DNA of 64,000 nt, from assembly GCA_964059195.1 (NCBI GenBank), contig CAXKWD010000006.1, positions 16,826,129 through 16,890,128 on the forward strand, read 5' to 3'. Within the stretch, counting starts at the first letter, position 1. Every line of letters starts with the position of its first letter. Shown in pieces: positions 1-11,410 of the stretch. The notes under the pieces were generated by a model. That model worked only from the letters and a program-made list of their open reading frames with translations. It made no database searches and was not told the origin of the DNA. The DNA comes from Ectobius pallidus (Eukaryota; Arthropoda; Insecta; Blattodea; Ectobiidae). A program made the translations under genes and the position numbers.

Positions 1-484
1 CTTATAATGAGCAAGAAAACCATTAGATATATAAGCATTCATGGACCACAGATTATTGTCCCTGTTGGACATTTCTCAAGAACAGCATTGCCCTGATCAC
101 TCGTTCATGTATTATATTAACTTATATGAACCTCGTCTATGATCTGATAAAATGTCTACGACTATTAAGTCAGGTGAACTTGCTGGCTATACCTTAAGGG
201 TGACTTGGAATGGTGCAAAATCTGTCCGTACTTTTGAAACAAAACTACTGAGCAAGTGGAAATTCACAGGTTCCTACGCACACTTCACAAGAGCTTGTAT
301 CAGACCTATTACTCAACAGGCAATCAGTTAGCTCAGGAGCATGGTAACTTCAGTGTGGAAGTGTGTCTAAGTCCCAATCAAGTGAACACTGGATGAAGAT
401 AGATGAGAAACCATACTATAACTTTCAAAAATTGTATTTAGGAAGCTGCTTTTGTCGAAGTTCATAATATGAAAGGAATGGAGT
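1..484. other. No gene recognised; flank or 5' part of a decayed non-LTR element
   Basis: No open frame with recognisable similarity. The stretch lies directly upstream of an endonuclease-like remnant in the same orientation and may be its decayed 5' portion, but no motif supports this. Confidence 0.4.
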
Positions 485-1273
485 TTGTATATACGAGCAA
501 ATCGTCACAAAAGTTACGCAATGAACAGAGTTAATGAGTTGTCCATAGAAAAACATGCCGAATTTGCAGCAGTAAAATTTCAAGGTTTTAATGCAATTGT
601 GATTACAGCCTACAGGTCGCCTAAAGAGGATATTCATGTGTTTTTAGAACGTCTTCAGTGTGTGTTTGATATTGTTACGACAAATAGTAAAACTAGGGTT
701 GTATTCTGTGCGGATCTCAACGTTAATAAGCAATGTACTTCACGTAATATATTTTTTATATTCTAAATCAGTTGGGTTTTTATTATGTTAACAATATGCC
801 AACTTGTTTAATATCCTGTATGGATATTATTCTTACGAACTATGGTAATAATGAATAAAGTTATGGTACTGTTGACTACAATATTGCGGATCACGATGGA
901 ATATGTTTCGTTGTAAACAGTATTCCTGCTATACCTTTCACCAGTGCTCCTAAATTAATTAGAAGGATTTCTTACGATAAAATTTGTCATTTTCGACCGT
1001 TGTTAAGTGGTATTAATTGGTCCCTTTTGTTGGTGTATAATAATTGTTCTCTTAATGTTAAATCATTTTTTTACATTTTGCTTGATTTGTACGGTGAATG
1101 TTTCGTATGTACTACGTATTAAACCCAAAAATAGATACACTGCTAAACACAACGCTTGGTACACTGTCGAATTACATACTCTGTGCGACCGGTATTTTGC
1201 TCTTGAACAATATTAACAGAGGTCATAATAGTGAACGTATAAATAAGCTGATTGCTGACGTTAAAAAAGATTA
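485..1273 (+). pseudogene. Non-LTR retrotransposon endonuclease domain, 5' half of a split pseudogene (CR1/Jockey-like)
   Basis: The first open stretch (485-766) reads like the middle of an exonuclease-endonuclease-phosphatase domain: a segment VITAYRSPKED followed by VVFCADLNV, matching the family's Y-R-P and GD-N catalytic block with D and N kept. After a stop, the following bases still encode an endonuclease C-terminus including the DH motif in GTVDYNIADHDG (about 865-900), then a degenerate linker. Several stops and shifts break the frame, so no protein is made. The frame is cut at 1273 by an LTR element and resumes at 6302, where a reverse transcriptase start is visible. In life the protein would nick target DNA for target-primed reverse transcription. 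Assignment to a CR1/Jockey-type element rests on style only; the clade is uncertain. Confidence 0.72.
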
Positions 1274-1892
1274 TGTAAGGGTACAGCTTTGTACAGCCCT
1301 GAGTATAATGCAAGTTTAGCGTTTAGAGCATTTCCTTAGCATTTCGGATCGTGGGAAATGCAAGTTGGCGTTTTTCCCCGGATGCAAGACGCAAGCAGCT
1401 TGGCGTGGTACAGACCAGCAAGGGAGTGTACAGTCGATTAGTGGCAGTATGCTGGAGGGACTATGGCGGCAGATATTAAATAGGCCATGTAAGTGTGATG
1501 AAGAGCAGGAAAATAGTATCTGGCGTAACTATGTGTATATATGTTCAGTAGGGTAAATAAAGGGTTTAGTTAGAAGTATCTGTGTACATCATTATGAATA
1601 GTGTACATCCCTGAGTGGAGTAAGGGGATGGTGAGGGTTGAGGTCTGAAGGGGGGATATTCTAGAACCAACTGCATATCTCTCTACAGCAACAGGAGAAC
1701 AAGGAAGCCGACAACCAGAGATGGAACGACGCAGAAGGTAGGCCCAAAATCCTGATGTGGTGACGGGGTTGGGCACGAGGAGTATGCAGAAGCGAGGGGT
1801 TGCGTAGAGATTTTATAAGTCCGAGAGGCACCCGCTGCATACAGTGCACAGAGTATCACATATATGCATAGATAGACCCCGGCCCCGTTACA
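1274..1892 (+). repeat. 5' LTR (619 bp)
   Basis: It matches 5666-6301 along its whole length except for about ten substitutions and a 17-bp segment near 1455 that is absent here. It begins TG, ends CA, and carries an AATAAA polyadenylation-type signal near 1555 just after an AT-rich tatata stretch, so U3, R and U5 are plausibly all present. Confidence 0.9.
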
Positions 1893-1894
1893 GA

Positions 1895-1912
1895 TGGTGT
1901 CAGAAGTGGGAT
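1895..1912 (+). other. Primer binding site, tRNA-Leu type
   Basis: Two bases after the LTR lies TGGTGTCAGAAGTGGGAT. Its reverse complement ends in CTTCTGACACCA, the expected acceptor end of a eukaryotic tRNA-Leu including CCA. This is the minus-strand priming site for the element. I judged the tRNA match from knowledge of tRNA-Leu acceptor stems, not by a search. Confidence 0.75.
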
Positions 1913-4900
1913 GCGGCAACTTCATCAACTCTTAGACCGCGAGGAAATTTTTGAGTGAAACGTTCGTGGGAAGGGTTATCTTCCGCGTCGGGCTCCAGTC
2001 GCGCTTCAGTAAAGAAGAAAGAAGAGAAATTGTGAAAATAATGGTCATGGACTCCGCAAGTGACCAAGGGGTAAAATTTTATTAAATTTTTATGGTGTAA
2101 TATTGAAAGTAAAAAAGAAAAGTTACAGTGAAACGTAAATTCCAGTTTTTTTTAAATACAAGAAGTCAAGTGCCCAAGTGTATATGGATTCCATCCCTGA
2201 AGAAATGCAGTAATTAAGGTAGGTGGTGTAGCTGTAGTTGATACCTCCAGTGAAGCGTACCACCGATCAAGAAATATCCATGATGTAGAATAAATTACTA
2301 GAAATTGTGTGAGAAGTAAATCACAAGAAATTGTTTGAAGAATTGATTATAACGCAAGAGGCAAATTATACTGCAGGAGGCTGTACATAAAGCCGTAAAT
2401 ATTCAAGAAAATGTTATTAGAGCCGTGAAAACGAGCGGGTATTTCGCAGAAAGCCAATATAGATTAAGACATGTAATGAGAGTGGCAGTAATAATAAAGA
2501 AATATAAAGAAGTCGCCACGAAATAAGAATAAATTTATTTACATGAAATAGGAACCATTTTTTGATGAGCAGCGAAGGATTAAACCATTCAGATGTCATA
2601 ACCTAGGATACATTGCCATTCATTGAAGAAACCTCAGAAGTGAAGAAGTGTAGAATTTAGCATGCGGAAATACGAGGAAAAGTGAGGAAATAGTAGATAC
2701 TTGTGTTCGATAAGGCCCAGGCACTCGGAACAAGATATCGGTAGCAGAGTTGATCCTCGAGTACAAAGTATTGTACGTGGAAGCTTAGCGAATGCTTCGT
2801 AGAAGAATTGAAGAAATAATTGTATTACAAGAAGTACAAGAGATACATTCAGATACATTACTGAAGAAGTGAAAGAAATATATTATCAGAGAGATAATTG
2901 AGAATTTTTTAGCATGCAGGGCATGTGGGTTATCAGTTGAAGAATAGAGCATGCGGTTGAGAGGTTATGGTGACTGAAACGACGAAATACTACGAGAATG
3001 ACGAGGCAATGGAGACAAGTTATGAGAGGGATTGAGCAACTAAGATCGTATTTTCTAGGAATGGGGAAGACATTGAAAGAAGTGTTAGTATACGACTGAA
3101 GTGGAAGGAACTAAACTTATCGCTACGTGATGCGATGCCTGTCTGAAGAAATGGGCAAAACGGTCCAAGCCGGCGGGAATGCTACCCCGGAAGAGAGAAG
3201 ACGAGGCGGAACAATCTTACCTATGAGAAAAACTGATCACCACATGTGCGACCGATCGAACCACGTTAGGAATCAGACGGCCACGAAAGTGCAACCAGTA
3301 GCCTACGTGAATAGTCAACAGGCCACAAGAAGGGTGAGACCATCAGCGGGTGTTAGATTCAACCCCACTGAAGAATTCGGAGAGCAGTATGGCAGCAGAT
3401 GACAGTCTCATAATCTGTGGAGCAACATTCTTCGAAACCAGCAGGAATCTTCATCTTCATTTTTCTAATCCATTTTCTAATATCCCTGTAATCCATTGTT
3501 AAAGCTGCCGTAACATCGAGTGAACCAAGGTAGGTTGTGAGTAGCCCATTGGAATTCCTGAGCCGTGATACAACTGAAGAATTGGTGAGTTAGAAATTTT
3601 TTATTTTTTCAAGAAAGGAAGATAAGAAGAAGTGCCTTGAAAAATGAATTAATACCGTGATTGCTTTAAAACATTTAATTTTGCATATGAGAACATTTAA
3701 TTTTTTAGAAAACGCTTTTTCATTATGAAACGATTCAATTCGATTTTTTGTCAAATGTTTAGCCTATAATTTTTCAATTATGAGTTATGAAAGTGTTATC
3801 TATGATTTTAAAAGTTTTGTAATTTTTTGGTGTGTTCAATTTAAGTTTCGAATATTTTGAGTAAGTTTCATGAATGTATCGATCTAGGCGAGGTCATTGA
3901 GATCACAGTCAGGCCACATAGAAGTGAACCTTGGCTGTTAAGTTTGCTATTGTTATGTTTGTCTTGTAAATCATTTTCATAGAAAGCATTTTTTATTTTT
4001 TGTTTAGTAATTATTTAAGTGTATAAGAATGTGGAAATTAGCTTGATTTTAATAATAGTAATTTTGAAATTTTAACGAGATTTTAAACGTGTTGATATTT
4101 TAAGATAGAGATTAATTATTTCAGCAGAAGGAAAGATTGATAGCAGTGTAGTGAGGAATTATTTTGCAAGGTACAAGACATGCTAAAGAGATTATAAAAG
4201 TATTTAACTTGATATACACTGTGAAGGTCGAAGCCAAGACCAGGAGGAAATCCATGTGAGATAGATGGTGACGTCAGATGTCACTGGAGTTAACATTGTA
4301 CTTGACAGATAAGCAGAGTTAAGTAATTGTATGATCACATTCAGCTGTTACGAAGTTAGTGATTAATTGTTAATCAATGAAGTCATTTGTGCCATAGTAT
4401 AAAACGTAAACAAACGAAATGAATTATTATTTAAATTTAGGTACGATAGATGGCATAAATTTAGTTTTTTCTCCTAGAAGAAGGAAAGAGGGACAGTAAT
4501 ATTTTTTTTTCAATGCCTTTGTTAATTAAGAATGAAATAATTATTTATTATGATTTTAGAATGTTGTGAATTTCCATTTTTTTTTTAAATACGAGAATTG
4601 TGTAAGGCATGATTAAGCTTAACTTTTGCCGTACGGAAGTCGCGAATCCGTGCAGCAGTGGATTGAGTCAATTGTGATTGTGGTTTAAGTGTTTTAAAGA
4701 ATTTTCATATTTTATTTACAAGATTATTTGTGTTTTGTTGTGGTCACTATTGAGATATTATGGAGAAGAGAGAGTTATGTAGATTACCCCGTTATGAAGA
4801 AAGAGACCAACCCTGTAGATTATGATAGTAACTTTACATTACTTTATGTTTTTTAAGTAACCAGCTAGCAGTGCTGAAGAGTTTAAGAGTTAATATGATT

Positions 4901-5651
4901 TTTTTTCTCCACGTTTTAAAAATATTGTTTTTACATAATTATCAAGTATTTTTATTATTTGTATTTTGTAATCACAACATGAAGGATGTTTAAACGAACG
5001 TTAGAAAGGAATTGCAATACATTGTTTCACCGACACAGCTGCTACATAGAGAATCAAAGTCCAGGTATATGCACTAGAGAGGTAGCGAGAAAGCGTAACG
5101 TGATATAAGTATGACTTGAGATACCCAGATGGTAGTAAGAATTCTATACAGAGTGATTACGCTAAGTTAACGAGTTGATAATATTATTTTAAGTCTTAGA
5201 GATTATATGGTAGATTGGCAAAGATTTATTATATTTTTTGTTATGAAGCATATAAACTGTATCTGATCTGAGTTAAAGTATAATTGCAATTAAATGTTTT
5301 GATTATTTTTAGAATTTTGGAACAAGTATTTAACTGATTTTTGAATAAGTGAGCAAATTTTAAGTACGTATACATAAATTGATTTAACAGATTTTTTTCT
5401 CACTTTACTGATTATTTTTGTTTGTTGCATTTTTGGTTTAGAGTTATTAGTATTACTTTTGCAACGCTGTTTTTTCTTGTATTTTTTATTACTTAATAGA
5501 TACACTGAGTGCATTGAATGTTGGTATGGGTTATGAGCCATCGCTGCGACGTACCAGGTCAGACCGTTTGATTTTTTTTATGTGTTTTTTAGATCTTTAA
5601 AGTTCATGTTTTTTATTTTTTTTCCCCGAGCTGAGGACAGCTCTTTTTTCG
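1913..5651. other. Non-coding interior of the LTR element
   Basis: AT-rich sequence without recognisable gag or pol motifs in any frame. Purine-rich GAAG/AAGAAG runs are common between about 2200 and 3400. One open frame at 3127-3402 (91 codons, basic, Arg-rich) could be a relic of gag but has no zinc knuckle, so I do not call it a gene. Confidence 0.75.
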
Positions 5652-5665
5652 TAGGGGCGGGTATA
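5652..5665 (+). other. Polypurine tract of the LTR element
   Basis: A G-rich run (AGGGGCGGG) ends four bases before the 3' LTR, the expected position for plus-strand priming. Confidence 0.6.
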
Positions 5666-6301
5666 TGTAAGGGTAAAGCTTTGTACAGCCCTGAGTATAA
5701 TGCAAATTTAGCGTTTAGAGCATTTCCTTAGCATTTCGGATCGTGGGAAATGCAAGTTGGCGTTTTTCCCCGGATGCAAGACGCAAGCAGCTTGGCGTGG
5801 TACAGACCAGCAAGGGAGTGTACAGTCGAGTAGTGGCAGTATGCTGGAGTAGAGTGTGTTGTTCAGGGACTATGGCGGCAGATATTAAATAGGCCATGTA
5901 AGTGTGATGAAGAGCAGGAGAATAATATCGGGCGTAACTATGTGTATATATGTTCAGTAGGGTAAATAAAGGGTTTAGTTAGAAGTATCTGTGTACATCA
6001 TTATGAATAGTGTACATCCCTGAGTGGAGGAAGGGGATGGTGAGGGTTGAGGTCTGAAGGGGGGATATTCTAGAACCAACTGCATATCTCTCTACAGCAA
6101 CAGGAGAACAAGGAAGCCGACAACCAGAGATGGAATGACGCAGAAGGTAGGCCCAAAATCCTGATGTGGTGACGGGGTTGGGCACGAGGAGTATGCAGAA
6201 GCGAGGAGTTGCGTAGAGATTTGATAAGTCCGAGAGGCACCCGCTGCATACAGTGCACAGAGTATCACATATATGCATAGATAGACCCCGGCCCCGTTAC
6301 A
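5666..6301 (+). repeat. 3' LTR (636 bp)
   Basis: Same sequence as the 5' LTR but with 17 extra bases near 5845, flanked by short AG repeats, so the 5' copy probably lost them by slippage. The shared AATAAA is near 5964. It is followed by the target duplication ATTA. Confidence 0.9.
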
Positions 6302-6915
6302 ATTATAAATATAATCTGAACCAAGCTAAGATTAATTGCAATGAGAGTTTAATTCTCAATGCAAATAATAAGTGCAAAATGGTTTGGTAAACTATTAATA
6401 TGGAATGTGGAAATATTAAACCACATTCCACTATAGAAAATTTGGTGGCCGATGATTTTAGCAATCATTTGTCAAATTCTGTGAATGAGATGAAGAATTC
6501 AATAGGCGCCCCTTACAATGCTTCAGAATACCTTTTAAATGAACTAGACAAAATTAATGCTAATTTTAAATGGAAACATGTAGTTCAAAATGAAGTTTAC
6601 GAACTTGGAAATAAGTTGAGTAATTCTAAAAACCATAAAATTTATGGCTTCTCAAATGGTTTACTTAATTCTATATTGAACTGTATTTTAGATCATTTAG
6701 TATTGATAATTGACCAGTGTTTGGATGAGGATCATTTTCCAGACATATTTAAAATTTCGAAGGTGGTTCCTATATATAAAAAGGGTGAGTGGAGCTTAGT
6801 AACAAATTTAGACCTGTGTCATTGGTACCCATTATGTCTAAAATAATAGAAAGCGTTATGTTGAAACAGTTGGCTAACTATTTTGAAAATAACCATTAGG
6901 ACTACAAAGTTGGAA
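6302..6915 (+). pseudogene. Non-LTR reverse transcriptase, N-terminal fragment (3' half of the split element)
   Basis: Continues the element interrupted at 1273. The main open stretch (6400-6846, 148 codons) covers the pre-RT linker and the start of the RT domain: the segment FPDIFKISKVVPIYKKGE matches the conserved block 1 to 2 region, in which weakly constrained sequence is followed by VVPIYKKG. After a frameshift near 6820 the next frame reads SKIIESVMLKQLANYF (about 6838-6887), the usual continuation. The fingers and palm with the catalytic aspartates are missing: homology stops near 6915, so the copy is truncated at its 3' end. No poly(A) or tail repeat is visible there. Confidence 0.75.
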
Positions 6916-7436
6916 CACGTAAGCTAGCCTTATTTTAAAACTGTAAAATTCTTATTTTCAAGTGAAATAATATTCCATCCGTATAAAGACTTTCTGATTT
7001 AAATAAAGTTACTTACGAAATGTTCTGCTATAATATGTCAGCCTGCTGAGTTGTAGGTCATACCTGAAACACACAGATGAAAAGTTGGTTGATGTAAATA
7101 AGCAGTAAGCAGGGGAATGAAATATCGCTGTCAAGGAGGGAAATTGAAAATAATAACTCCATTTGTTTTCGTGAACTGTAATATGGAGTAACGACTCCCA
7201 GGGCAAAACAAGTCCAATATATCGCTTTTATTTCTGCTGTGCAGCTTTACTACTGTAGTACTTTAAAATTTATAAAGCATTGTCCTTTAAATGTTTACAT
7301 TTTGAAAAAGTACATAAGTCAATGTGTATATTTAAATTAACAACGTCCATAAAGTTCGAGATATATGAATAGAGTACTTTACTGAAAATAGATATTTAAG
7401 GTTTTATAAAATTAATAATTACATGACCAATCCGAA
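6916..7436. other. No feature recognised
   Basis: AT-rich sequence without a credible frame or repeat signature. Confidence 0.5.
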
Positions 7437-7694
7437 CGCCTTGGAGCTACATCCATTTTTGGACCGGGCAAACCTTCTTACCACGGGTGGATGACAGGAT
7501 TTGGGCCATGGGGTCAGAATATCTTGACCTTAGGGCTGCTGTTTCATCGGGTAGCTCCTAAGTTGGTGTTTGTGTCAAGTGCACCCAGTTTCAGACCTCC
7601 CTGGCTAAAAAAAAATCAAGAGGTAAGAGGGACTAATTCAGACTTGCGGATCCGTAGTCAGCAATGCTAACCAGTAGGCTAGACCAAGCAGGCA
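7437..7694 (-). mobile_element. Degenerate tRNA-derived SINE (same family as the array SINE)
   Basis: Read on the minus strand, GGTTAGCATTGCTGACTACG (about 7657-7676) matches the A-box region of the SINE family seen at 18883-19224, and the body (trailing to CTTGGAGCTACATCC) matches with many differences. The B box is eroded and no (AAT)n tail remains. This is an old copy of the same family. Confidence 0.7.
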
Positions 7695-7873
7695 GTCCAT
7701 TAACGCAACACATCCAACAATACAAATGCTAAATAATTGAAATGGAGAGTAAGCTAGAGGCAGTCAATTGAGGAATTACTCGCTCTGAGTCCCCGAGTCA
7801 ACACGGAATATTTATTAAGAAAACAAAGAGAGGATATGAATAGCTGCACTGACTGGAGTGAACTGTATTCATT

Positions 7874-8372
7874 TTTTTATTAGGCTATAGGTAATCTCAC
7901 GAGAGTTGACGAGTTTATCGATAGATTCGCGACTGCGCAGCAGGAGCAAATTTATCTGATGCAACTGGTCAACTCGAGTTGGATTTATTAAGACTATTCC
8001 ATGAATAAAATGTAACGGATTATATAAATAATAATTACTTTCGTGCTTTGTTGTATAAAAACAAAGCTAACAGTTGTGAGATCACGGCATACTGTGAATC
8101 AACCATCCATGTATCGATTCGAGCTACCCTGGTATAATCAGCACTACCAATGGTGGATAGTTAACTTCATTCAGGTAAACTAACAGCAGAACAGAATAAA
8201 AACACACGAACTGGCTTGCACCGAAACGAAATTGTGTTCTTAATCAATGTACATTTCTATTATTTCAATTTCCAAACAAGTTATGTTGCATAAAATAATC
8301 TGATTTCATGCCGCTTAGTGGCTGCAGTGACTATTAATCACTGCACACTGATACTCGCGTCTCCAGTAACGA
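7874..8372 (+). repeat. Unclassified dispersed repeat, copy 1
   Basis: About 500 bp shared with 62862-63375 in the same orientation. Shared blocks include CGAGTTTATCGATA, AATAAGACTATTCCA, TGTAACGGATT, ATTTCCAAACAAGTTAT and the run ending in GTCCAGTAA. Divergence is substantial, so both copies are old. No terminal inverted repeats, poly(A) or coding motif identify the class. An 86-codon frame (8318-8578) overlaps its end and resembles nothing I know. Confidence 0.7.
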
Positions 8373-9006
8373 GCAGCACATTTTACCGCGATAAAATGCA
8401 ATCCTCGCGATTCCTACAAGAATATTGTAAGATAAACGGACGCGATTGGTCTATATCCAAGGAATTGCTAAAGTTATTGGTCAATATCAAACACGCGGCG
8501 TATGAGTGGAATAGTCAGAACAAAATGTGGTTAGTAAGTTACGTATTTATGGATGAGAGAAATGAATATTCTAATTAAATGGTGTAGTCATAAGATTGCC
8601 TTACCGTTGCAACCCCGTGTTCGTGAAAGAACCCAAATACGCGTTGGAACGCGTATAACTGAGCATATTCAAATGTAAACCTATTTTTGGTTTCGTCATT
8701 ATGTTTATGGTTTTTCGGATTATTGGGTTTTGCAGTTTCTCAGAATTTTCAGATAGCTTATAATACGTGACAAATCACCTGTCAAGATCATCAAGACAAT
8801 GGTCATGTGTTGCTTTATGTAGAGGATTTATGGGGTCCCCCTAATAATCTTTATATTTAATTGCACGAAAATAATGCTTAGGGAGATATGAAAAAACTAT
8901 ATTTTTGTTTGTTTCTACAGAAGAAATAAATCTAAATCTACGTTGTTATAGCTATCCCTTTTCCGTGTAGATTGATTATTTCAGATGTTTGCGTGTCTTG
9001 GCATTA
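8373..9006. other. No gene recognised
   Basis: Apart from the tail of an unrecognised 86-codon frame there is no coding signal or repeat structure I can support. Confidence 0.45.
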
Positions 9007-9008
9007 TA

Positions 9009-9950
9009 CGAGGTCTGATTGGAAAGTTTTAAGAATGGATCCGCCACTGCTTATTGGTTTGGCAGGCAGGTACACCGAATGTGGGGGGTTAATCATTGAC
9101 TTGTCTTTGAATGCCCTCTGACAGGAAAGTGCGTTTCCTTCATTCAGTTCGTTGTGGCAGCTGATTGAGTGAGGGTCTGTTAGGGCTTGTTGCCGGATTC
9201 TGTCTGCGTGAAAATGGATGTAAAAACAGAACAACGAGTTTGTGTGGAATTTTGTTCTAAAACCGGGAAATCAGCTTCTGAGACGAATCGTGGGTATATG
9301 GATATGATCCTGAAACCAAAGTTCAGTCTTCGCAGTGGAAGAGTCCAGGTTCACCACGACCGAAAAAAGCACGGCAAAATCGGTCGAATGTGAAGACAAT
9401 GTTGGTGATTTTTTTCGATTCTACCGGTATTGTGTATCATGAATTTACCCCTAGAGGACAGACAATTAACCAGGAATACTACAAATGTGTCCTTGAGCGT
9501 TTGCGCGAAAAGGTGCAGAAGAAAAGACCTCCATTGTGGAAAGACAGGCGTTGGGTGCTCCACCACGACAATGCGCCAGCTCATCGTGCCTTCTCAATCG
9601 TGGAATTTTATACCAAATACCAAATTCCAAATTCCTGTGCTTCCAAAACCGTCCTATTGCCCTGATATAGCCCCTGCGGATTTCTACCTGTTTCCTAAAC
9701 TGAAATTTGCACTGAAAGGGAAGCGATTTGACTCGATTGAAGACAACCAGACAAATCCGGAGAGCGTCCTTAACACACTTCAGAAAAAAAAAAAAAAAAA
9801 TCCAGAAATGTTTCCAAAAGTGGAAACACCGTTGGAGTCGGTATGTTCAGTCAGAAGGGGACTATTTGAAGGAGATGCATCACAGTAGCATGTAAATACC
9901 GCCATTTTGAAATTACAAGCCCATTCTTAAAACTTTCCAATCAGACCTCG
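9009..9950 (+). mobile_element. Mariner transposon, internally deleted
   Basis: Perfect 30-bp terminal inverted repeats starting CGAGGTCTGATTGGAAAG lie at 9009-9038 and 9921-9950, flanked by TA at 9007-9008 and 9951-9952. The total of 942 bp is short of the roughly 1.3 kb of full mariners, because part of the transposase gene is missing. The intact termini mean it could still be moved in trans by a matching transposase. Confidence 0.95.
9214..9888 (+). pseudogene. Mariner transposase (DD34D family), broken
   Basis: The start at 9214 follows the 5' inverted repeat. The first codons encode the beginning of the N-terminal DNA-binding region, then sequence jumps directly to the block following the first catalytic region. 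Most of the helix-turn-helix half and the first catalytic Asp are deleted between about 9285 and 9295. The second catalytic Asp is present in HHDNAPAHRA (about 9563-9592, one frame), and the third in CPDIAPADFYLFPKL (about 9660-9704, another frame). Frame changes occur near 9350 and 9635, and an A run near 9785 adds a further shift. The protein normally cuts and pastes the element at TA. This copy cannot be active. Confidence 0.92.
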
Positions 9951-10187
9951 TAAACAAATGAATCGACCACCGTGGGCTTACAAATTTCAAGCGATCGCGA
10001 TGCTTTTATTTCCAAGGTAATAAAAAATTGGCAAAGCTATCTGAAATTGATTTGACAATTGAAATGTATTACTGAAAACTGACGCTTAGAAATGAGCAAA
10101 AAATTCACGTTTTCTGCCAGTGTTTCACTCAAAACTCACTAACGAAAGCGAAAATTAAAAATCCTGCTTCGAGGTGCATTCGGCCAC

Positions 10188-11410
10188 TGTTCGGTGCTCA
10201 GTTTCTACGCTATTGAGAACTCTATAGTTATTATTTTGCACTCCATTATTATTAACGCACACGAACTGTTATTCACATAGATGTATTTGTTTTCTTGTAA
10301 AAGGTTATACAGTTTCTCACTTAATTATGATAGGCGCTGGTATGCAATCTTTTGTGGTTTATTCTCTCTGTAAGCTTAACTCAGCATTTGTTTTGTATTC
10401 TCTCTGTAACGTCTAGTCTCCGAGGGCGCAGTAAGATGATGTTATGCGCATGTGTATCCCCTCTCTCGCCGCTTAACGGCTTTGTTTCTTGTTTACGTAA
10501 TAGCTGCCGGTATCAATCTGATTTAGTCTATTCTATTCTATTCTTTGATCTTCTACTGTCTTCTGTCCGAGTCTGACTGTTTGGGATTTGCTGTGTCTGC
10601 GATGTCTGCGTGATAGTTTGGAATTCAGGTGAGCGGCTTTGGTATTTTGTATAGTATATTTTTTGTCACGTAAATTTTCATATATATTGTTTTTTCATTA
10701 CTCAGATGTAGTTTTTTCCCGCTCACCTGGGTTTTTGTCAGTCATTATTTTGTCATATTTCTAAATTTTACTTCACGCAGATATCGGTTTGTTTGAAATG
10801 TATGTATGGTGTGTGAATGTTTTAGACTCCCTTCTTTTCTTCTTTTCTTCTTTTCTTCTTTCTTTCTTCCTTTCTTCTTTCTTCTTTCTGCCCTTCAGGC
10901 ACTTCTTTATATCTCACAGAATATTCTTTAGATTGCAGTAATGATTCAGATTTTTATTATAAATTCCTATACGCAGACATTTTTGGTTCTACTACTAGGC
11001 AAACATAACTAATAACCTAACATGGTTCCACAAGTAGTCTTATTTATGTAATTTGGAAAAAGCAGTCTGACCATAATAATTATAATCACTATAACTTTTT
11101 AAGAGGTTACAGATTCAGAAAGTTTCATGTTCAGTTTTTGCCATAGTAATTGTAATTATATTGTTAATAAATTTGTGAGTATGAAAATTTACATCTTTTT
11201 CTGGTATCGAAGCTAAATTTATATTTATATAAGTTTTCATCTAATTCATTCCTATCCCCTATTATTGCACTGTTTTCCAAATCCTATATGCCATAACCTA
11301 TATGCAATGGAACTCCAGTTGTGTCTTCGAGTGGGAAATCCCTCAGTCATCTACAGTGCGGGGAGCAGCAGTGGTAGTAGTGCTCCGTATGTTGCACTAT
11401 AGCCACAGCA
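10188..11410 (+). repeat. 5' LTR (1223 bp)
   Basis: Nearly identical to 14822-16053. It carries a CTTTT/CTTT pyrimidine microsatellite near 10831-10889 that is 8 bp shorter than in the 3' copy. The sequence just after it (GTGGTAGCAGCCGC...) occupies the primer-site position, but I cannot match it to a tRNA. Confidence 0.92.

Larger units (their letters stand above)
1274..6301 (+). mobile_element. Complete non-coding LTR retrotransposon (LARD-like), inserted into a non-LTR element
   Basis: Two direct LTRs start TGTAAGG and end GTTACA, bracketed by a 4-bp target duplication ATTA (1270-1273 and 6302-6305). A tRNA-Leu-type primer site follows the 5' LTR and a purine-rich tract precedes the 3' LTR. 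The internal 3.77 kb shows no gag, protease, RT, RNase H or integrase; the longest plus-strand frame is about 91 codons (3127-3402) and unrecognisable. Intact cis signals with an empty interior are typical of large retrotransposon derivatives mobilised in trans. The LTRs differ by about ten substitutions and one 17-bp indel, so the insertion is not brand new. The 4-bp TSD and tRNA-Leu primer fit a Ty3/gypsy parent, but superfamily cannot be proven without pol. Confidence 0.88.

Noticed and set aside
3127..3402. 91-codon basic frame inside the first LTR element, considered as gag
   Set aside because: No zinc knuckle, no capsid-like block; too short.
8318..8578. 86-codon frame considered as a small host gene
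   Set aside because: It overlaps a dispersed repeat, lacks any family signature, and the partner copy at 63.3 kb has no such frame.
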